Both the position numbers and the translations under genes were made by a program. 64,000 nt of DNA from Anoplopoma fimbria (lineage: Eukaryota; Chordata; Actinopteri; Perciformes; Anoplopomatidae). Of the stretch, positions 1-64,000 are shown piece after piece (the stretch's first letter is position 1; each line of letters starts with the position of its first letter). Location: the NCBI RefSeq assembly GCF_027596085.1, contig NC_072457.1, positions 2,544,471 through 2,608,470 of the forward strand, read 5' to 3'. The notes beneath the pieces were generated by a model. It worked only from the letters and a program-made list of their open reading frames with translations. It searched no databases and was not told the origin of the DNA.

Positions 1-2364
1 GGTAGAGGTTGGTATTGATTAGATTGAGAAGGGTCTAGCTGCGGAGCTCCAGGTTCAGGCCCACCTCTGAAACTGTGTCATTACATGCTTTGATATCATC
101 AGAATACATATTCACACGACCAATGACACCGAGGTGAACGATACAACCTTAACGTTCCTATTAATCGTAATTTATCTTTCACTAACTTTCTGAGTTTCCT
201 GAAGTTAGCTAGCTGTCCTAATGTCGTTAGCAAACTAATGTTAATGTTAGCTTTTTTGCATTTTTTCTTCTGTTGTTATGCCAACAGTAATGCTAGCAAA
301 CTCATCAGGTTAGTACAAGTTATCTAACTTTATAAGTTTTAGTTATATCAAAATATTAAGGTTGTATTGTTTACCTTGGTGGTGTTGGTGGAGGATGTAT
401 GGCACCAACTTGATCCAATCGATAAGTGCAATTAAAACAATGCGGTACGCAACATAATTGGTTGCATGTAATCGCAATATTTTTGGAAGAAGTGCAATAA
501 ACACATGTTTTCCACCTTAACAAACCTGATAACACTCTTGATTTTCCACGAATGGAGTTGGGTCCCAGTGCTAGAGGGGCCAGACCCTGGAGAATATATA
601 AACTTCAAAAACTCCATTGCCTAATACTCTCTATCATCAGATTGTGGGCTACTGCATAATGTCCAGACATTGGAAAAAGCTTCTTTGGGAACACATGGAC
701 CTTTCTGGCATGGATTTGCCATCATCAAGAGTCCAAAACATGGAGCGTCCAAAATTTTGCCTTTTTCTTTCCAAAGAGTACATGGCACAAATCCAAATCC
801 ATATACATCTTTGTACGTAAATCATGGGATTGAGGAGAGAGATGAGGGGCTGGAGGAAGTAGAGGGACGTCCCAACAGACAAGTGAAAGTAAGGGGCAGC
901 GAGGAGGATAAGGTGTGCATCACGAAACACATCTACCAACTCCTAGCCATCGACTCAAGAGGAGGTTGAAATATGAACAAAGGGAAAAATCTGGGAGTAA
1001 GAAGATGGTAAGAGAGAATAAGGGAAATGAGGACTTCCAGCAGGAAGATGAAGAAAGAGGAAGAAGAGAAGAGCTCAAAAGGACAAAGAGAATCTACGGT
1101 CTTATACCCTGGAACAGCAGCAACATCCAGCACTTCAGTTACTAAAAAAGTTTGATTGGAGGTTGTTAAGAACTGTTGGGTTCAACAAGGGCATCAAGCG
1201 GGCCGTAAAGGTGGAGCTCTTCAATTGCAGTTGCGTCAAATCAATTCATATCAGAGACAGGAAACTGGATTTAGGTCTGACAATTCCTCAAGATTTGATC
1301 TAGAAAGACTCCAATTAGAAACCCATTACGCCCAATGGATTCTGCTTGATCCTCTTTTAATCCGTGAAAATGCCCATTCATCCAGTTTAGATATGATGAT
1401 AATCTGATATAAAATACATACCTGAAAAGGCAAAGAAATAAGGGTTTTGGGAGACTTTGGGAGACCGGGAGGAGGGTTTGGGCAACGGCTCTGGGGGATG
1501 GACCTTCAGTTTGCGGTTAGCGTTAGCAAGTCACATTCAGCCAGTGCAAAACCCCAATACCTGGGGGTCCGAACCGCCAAATGCTACAGCTAGTCGTTAA
1601 CTGAAGGTTCGTCTTCCAGAGCTGCAACCGCTCTCCTCCCAGCGGAAGTGGTAATCGTGCCCTTTCAGTTTTTTTTTTACTGATGACCGTAAATGTGGAT
1701 AGTATTGGCCCAGTAGAAGGGGTGAGAGCGACCATTGTGACTAGATTTGTTACACATTGCAAGTTTAAAACACTGGTTTTAATTTGTCTCTTTTACCCTC
1801 CGACTCTTGCAGAAGGGCTCAGAGATCTCTACAGGTTTAGATTTATTCAGCTAGGATCTAATGATGGGCATTGGGGTGGGTGGAACTGCCTATAATTAAG
1901 TTTATGAATTGAACTTACAAAGACATTTTACGCATTAAATACACACCGTACTATAGGAAATATAATACGGGCAGCTGTGTCAATAAATTCCTTAAAAATG
2001 TGAAGTAATTTGGAGAAAAAGAGGATTGTTTTTTGCACCTCTGGTTTCAGATTGTTCAATAATACTTTGATCAATATTTACCAATACATAAATGAAATCA
2101 TGTCGGGTCTTTTGACTGTGTGATGCTTTGAAAGGTCATCAGCGTTGCAACAGCAGGATCCCTGAGGATCGTTTCCCACCAGCATCTTAAACACTTAACA
2201 TCTTATTGATTATTGATTATTGATTGCACCCCAGCTACTGTTACTAGACTTGAACATAACTGGCGTGGTGGGAGACAAAGTGTCTGTGTGAGCAGGGAAC
2301 TGCTTCGGCTTCGAATCGGTGCGTTACCATGGTGACGATGTGACTTGTTTTGCGCTCATCATAC
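1..2364 (-). other. intron after exon 42, left window edge
   Basis: No exon recognised. AT-rich sequence with clusters of GTTAGC/GCTAGC-type words around 200-310. The following coding exon must lie off the left edge. Confidence 0.6.
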
Positions 2365-59793
<57,429 letters not shown>

Positions 59794-59795
59794 CT

Positions 59796-60820
59796 GGAGG
59801 GGGGGGGAGAAAGAGAGAATAAAAGGGGAGAAGGAGAAAGGAAGAAGGAAAGGAGGGAGGAAGGAGAAAGGGAGAAGGAAAGGTGTGTGGGAGGAGGAAG
59901 GAAGGAGGAAGAGAATGAAAATGAGGGAGTAATAAAGGAGAAAGAGAGCGAGAAAAGGAGGGAAGAAGAACAAAGAGAAATGGAAAGAAAGGAGGAAGGA
60001 GAGAGAGAGGGAAAGAAGGAGTAAGGAAGGAGGAAGAGAGTGAGAAAGGAGGGAGGAAGAACAAAGATAAAGGGAACGAAGGAGGAAGAAGAGAGAGAGA
60101 AACGGAAAGGAGGGAGGAAGGAGAAAGGGAGAAGGAAAGGTGTGTGGGAGGAGAAAGAGAAAAATGAATGATGGAATGATTAAGAGAGCAGGAAAGGAGG
60201 GAGGAAGGAAGGAGGAAGACAATGAAAATGAGGGAGTAATAAAGGAGAAAGAGAGCGAGAAAAGGAGGGAAGAAGAACAAAGAGAAATGGAATGAAAGGA
60301 GGAAGGAGAAAGGAGAAAGAGAGAGGGAGGAGGCAGGAGTTAGAGATAATGAAAGGTGAGAAGGAGAAAGGGAGGGAGGAATGACAAAAAGAGATTGGGG
60401 AGGAGAAAGATAGAAGAATGGATGGAAATATAAAGAGAGAAGGAAAGGAGGGAGTAAGAAGAAAGAGAAAGGAAAAGGAGGAAGGTAGGAGAAAGCAAGT
60501 AGGACAGGAGGGAGGGAGGAGAAATAGAGAAAGTAAGGAGGACAGAAGGAGAAAGTAAGGACAGGAGGGAGGGAGGATGACGAGGGGAGGAAAGGAGAGC
60601 AGCAGGAATGAGGAGAGGGAGTCAGGGAGTTAAACGGGGGACAGAGGAAGGTGAAAATGAAAGAGGGTGAGGTCACAGAGAGATTAAGAGTGGATTGAAA
60701 TAAAAAGGGAGGGAGGTGGAGAAGTCCGTTAAAAAGACAGAGAAAGTGGTGGAGGAGAGGAGGGGGAGGGAGAACAAAAGAGGAGGAAGGGAGAGAAAGT
60801 TAGAGAGTTAGATGAGTGGA
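59796..60820. repeat. ~1 kb purine-rich region with internal ~306-bp duplication
   Basis: Almost pure A/G on the plus strand. GAGGGAGTAATAAAGGAGAA appears near 59922 and again near 60228, and AAGGAAAGGTGTGTGGGAGG near 59876 and near 60132. On the coding strand it is a giant pyrimidine tract before exon 11. Confidence 0.9.
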
Positions 60821-60913
60821 AGTCAATAGTGGCCGAGTCCAGCGGTGTATGACAGTCTGCTGATGGATGAACTCCATCAGCAGCTTCATATGCTAATGAC
60901 ACTGGACACCAGC

Positions 60914-60916
<3 letters not shown>

Positions 60917-61007
<91 letters not shown>
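60917..61007. repeat. (TG)45 microsatellite
   Basis: Uninterrupted, about 1.1 kb upstream of exon 11 in coding sense. Confidence 0.97.
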
Positions 61008-61008
<1 letters not shown>

Positions 61009-61624
61009 ATGTGAGCAGAATCTAGAACTGCAGAAAAGCAGAATGTAAAATATATAATTGATACGGGTGAGTAGTCTTTATGTTCATATTTATTTTGACA
61101 GTTATTCAAAAAAAACTATTTTCTGCTACAAAGCTCACGCTGGATATTTTGGATTTTACTTCCAGGACAGTAAAAGACAACGGTGCAAAAAGCAGAATAC
61201 TTGTGTGTCATACTTGAAACCGTAAGTGTATAATGAAATAACTTTGTATTTAGTACATCCTGTATTAGTAAAAAAGAACAGGAGGTAGATGTAAAACGAG
61301 GTGATGATGGACTAGATGAAATAGAACACAACGGTTCTGCTATTTAAAGGAGCTCACATTGTAAATGCGTTGTTTGCATGTGGAGGAGGAAACGGAGGAT
61401 TTCTGAAGTGTAAAAAGATGATTCAGGTTTGGGACGAGGAGTGTGTGTGGACAGCAGTGGTGTTCTGAGAGATACATATATGTAGACCATGGTTTGGAGA
61501 CCAAACTGTCCTGAAGTCAGCACTAAAAAGAGGATGTCACGTCCCACAAATGGTTACTCTGTTGCCTCCAAATATCCCCTGTAGGAGGCCCACTGTGGCC
61601 GCCAGGTTTTAAAAGATAAACTGT

Positions 61625-61695
61625 GAACTACGTAGTCATCTTGACGTTTTGAAGTTGAGTTCAGCGATTATGTCGTCACCATCTTTGGCTACGGT
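61625..61695 (+). repeat. repeat family A, degenerate left-end fragment
   Basis: GTAGTCATCTTGACG and a later CACCATCTTTGGC resemble the left part of copy 1. The rest of the family sequence is absent. Confidence 0.4.
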
Positions 61696-61899
61696 CGTCG
61701 CTGCAAAAACATTTTCTATCAAAATCGCAAACCGGGCTGCTCGCAGCTTGTTAAGACATTCCAGTAGAAAACAATGCAATGCATTCAGTTAGAACACAGT
61801 ATAAAGTCACAGTTAAGGAAAGCTGCGTTCATTTGCAAAAATGTTCTTTGGCACCAAATTTAGAGGCTTGCCGCATTCTTCTTTATGATTACAATTGTT

Positions 61900-63438
61900 A
61901 TTTTATTTGTTCTATAATAAATTTACAATTTTTATTTCTAATTAAAATTATTTTTTTAATATTTTATTATATTTATATATTTTAATTTTCTATTTTATTT
62001 TTTAATTTAATTTTTTGTATTTTCTTTATTTCAATTTTTTTTTAATTTGTTCATTTTTTTATTTTTTATGTTTTAGATTTTTATAAAAAAAAAAATATTT
62101 TTTTACAAATTATTTTATCTTACTAATAATTTTTATGGAAAAACCAGACAAAAAAATTTAAATATTTTTATTTTTTATTTTTACATATTTTGTCTATTTT
62201 TCTTAACTTTTTTTTTTTTAACTTTTTTTATTTTTCACATATTTATTTATTTTCTTTGAAACATTTAAAAAATGTTTTAATATATTTTTTTACTTTTACA
62301 TATTTTTTCTATTTTTCATTCCTTTTTTTTCTTTTTTCTTTTTAAAATTTTAAAATTTTAAATTTTCTTCTTCAAAAAAATTAAACATGTAAAATGTTTG
62401 AATTTGTTCATTTATAAAAAAAAATAATATATATTTAAATTTTTTAATTTACAGCAAACTTTTTTTTCATTAATTAATATATATATATTTTCTCTTATTT
62501 TTTTATATGTAAAATGTTTGAATTTGTTCATTTATTAATAAAAAAAGATTTACAGCAAACTTAATTTGAAAAAAAAAAAATATATTTTATTATTTGATTT
62601 ATATATTTTCCCTTATTTCTTTTCTAATTTTGTTTTCTTTTTTACATTTTTTAAATTTTAATTTAATTTTTACTTACATTTTTACTTTAATTTAAATGTT
62701 TAAATGTTTTACTTTTTATTTTTACTTTTATTTTCTTGATTTCTTACAAATTATTATTAGCTTACTAATTATTTCTTACTGGAAGAACCAGACAAAAAAA
62801 TTTCAATGTATTTTTATTTTATTTTTTTACATATTTTTTCTATTTTTCTTACCTTTTTTTTTTTTTTTTTTTTACTTTTTTTCTTTTTCAAATATTTAAT
62901 TTTTTTATTTGAAACATTTATACATTTTTAAAATATATATTTCTTTAATTTACAGCAAACTTTTTTTTAAAATTATTTAATATATATATTTTCTCTTATA
63001 TTTTTTCTATTTTTCTTTCCTTTTTCCTTTTTTTGTCTTTTTTAAATATTTTTAAAAAAATTAAAAATGTAAAATGTTTGAATTTGTTCATTTATTAATA
63101 AAATATATTTTTTTAATTTACAGCAAACATAAAATTGTTTTTTTATTATTTGATATATATATTTTCTCTTATTTCTTTTCTATTTTAGTTTTCTTTCTTT
63201 AGTTTTTCTTTCTTTAATTCTTTTAATTTTAATTTAATCATTACTTACATTTTTACTTTAATTTAAATGTTTAAATGTTTTCCTTTTTTTTTTGCTTTTA
63301 TTTTCTTGATTTCTTACAAATTATTATTATCTTACTAATTATTTCTTACTGGACAAACCAGACAACCAGTTACATATATATTTCTTTAATACATTTTTTA
63401 AAAATGTTTTAATTATTTCCTTCTTTTTATTTATTTTT

Positions 63439-63497
<59 letters not shown>

Positions 63498-63905
63498 TTA
63501 TTCTTCTTTCCTAAAAAAAAAAAAAAAAAAAATGTTTTGTTCATTTATTATTATTTTTTTAAATTATGTTTTTTTTTTTAATTTACAGGAAACTTTTAAA
63601 TGTTTTTATTTTATTTTATTTATTTTTATTTCATTTTTATTATTTAATATGTATATTTATTTATTTCTCTTTCTTTTTTCTTTTCTATTTTTCTTTTTTA
63701 TGTTTTTCATTTTTTTCTTTTTAATAAAAATATAAAAAAAACGTAAAATGAATTTTTAATTTTTAAAAAAAAATTTAAAAAAATTTACTTTAATTTTTTT
63801 ACTTTTATTTAAATGTTTTACTTTTTTATTTTTACTTTTATTTTCTTGATTTCTTCCAAATTATTATTATCTTACTAATTATTTCTTACTGGACAAACCA
63901 GACAA
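61900..63905. repeat. AT-rich tandem array, ~540-640-bp units
   Basis: CTTGATTTCTTACAAATTAT and TACTGGACAAACCAGACA-type words recur near 62104 (decayed), 62739, 63308 and 63849. AAATGTTTGAATTTGTTC recurs near 62393, 62513 and 63071. It includes a (TA)n run at 63441-63493. Confidence 0.8.
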
Positions 63906-64000
63906 CCAGATGTTCCTGTGAACATTTGGAGTTAGGAGGACAATGGGGAGGGTTGGGGTAGCGATTGGTTTTGAAAGCTACTGAAATAATTTGAATAATG

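Larger units (their letters stand above)
59794..64000 (-). other. intron before exon 11, right window edge
   Basis: At least 4,207 nt. It contains about 1 kb of purine-rich sequence (59796-60820), (TG)45 at 60917-61007, a fragment of repeat family A near 61625-61695, and an AT-rich tandem array from about 61900 to 63905. No IIS1 exon found. Confidence 0.65.

Noticed and set aside
1..2364. Next C-terminal exon (43-equivalent)
   Set aside because: No sequence resembling the conserved MREMG / YSDSE region was recognised. It is presumed to be off-window.
59794..64000. IIS1 exon upstream of exon 11
   Set aside because: No frame with the expected helix and phase was seen. It is presumed to lie beyond 64000.

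Overview
This 64 kb window comes from a vertebrate genome, almost certainly a ray-finned (teleost) fish. It lies entirely inside one gene. Thirty-two exons on the minus strand, between positions 59793 and 2365, encode a continuous 1,464-codon stretch of a voltage-gated calcium channel alpha-1 subunit. The best match is cacna1a (CaV2.1, P/Q-type). CaV2.1 is favoured over CaV2.2 and CaV2.3 by the II-III linker ([11 protein letters not shown] followed by an NNNTNK run), the NRTPLMFQRME segment after the IQ region, and the C-terminal [15 protein letters not shown] segment. Exon lengths sum to 4,394 nt: two bases of a split codon plus exactly 1,464 codons, with no frameshift or stop. Every exon has AG/GT boundaries. 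Teleosts usually keep two cacna1a paralogs, and I cannot tell which one this is.

Layout, in gene order (high to low coordinates): 59.8-54.5 kb, domain II from S2 to S6 with the TGEDW pore motif; 53.1-45.1 kb, the II-III cytoplasmic linker, including a 590-nt Arg/His-rich exon; 45.0-29.5 kb, domain III with TGEGW, containing one 9.9 kb intron; 29.4-20.5 kb, the III-IV linker and domain IV with TGEAW; 16.4-2.4 kb, the EF-hand, pre-IQ, IQ and first distal C-tail exons. The 5' part (domain I, I-II loop, IIS1) and the 3' part (rest of the C-tail, UTR) lie outside the window. Exon numbers used here (11 to 42) are inferred by taking the 97-nt EF-hand exon as mammalian exon 37.

The other ~93% is intron. 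It is rich in long (CA)n/(GT)n microsatellites, many of them within about 30 nt of splice sites. It also holds purine/pyrimidine-asymmetric tracts, an AT-rich tandem array at the right end, and several interspersed repeat families typical of fish introns. No second gene, structural RNA gene or CRISPR array was recognised.

The points most worth a second look concern RNA structure and splicing. One intron starts with (AC)51 and ends with (GT)39. The domain III pore exon sits between complementary (GT)45 and (AC)43 tracts. Two perfect hairpins lie just past a domain IV donor. There are in-frame tandem donors in the II-III linker, a CAGCAG acceptor at the IQ exon, and a single EF-hand exon whose sequence mixes features of the two mammalian alternative exons. 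One repeat family also carries CTCF-like and YY1-like motifs into three introns. I see no exotic new system here. These are candidate regulatory features of a known channel gene.
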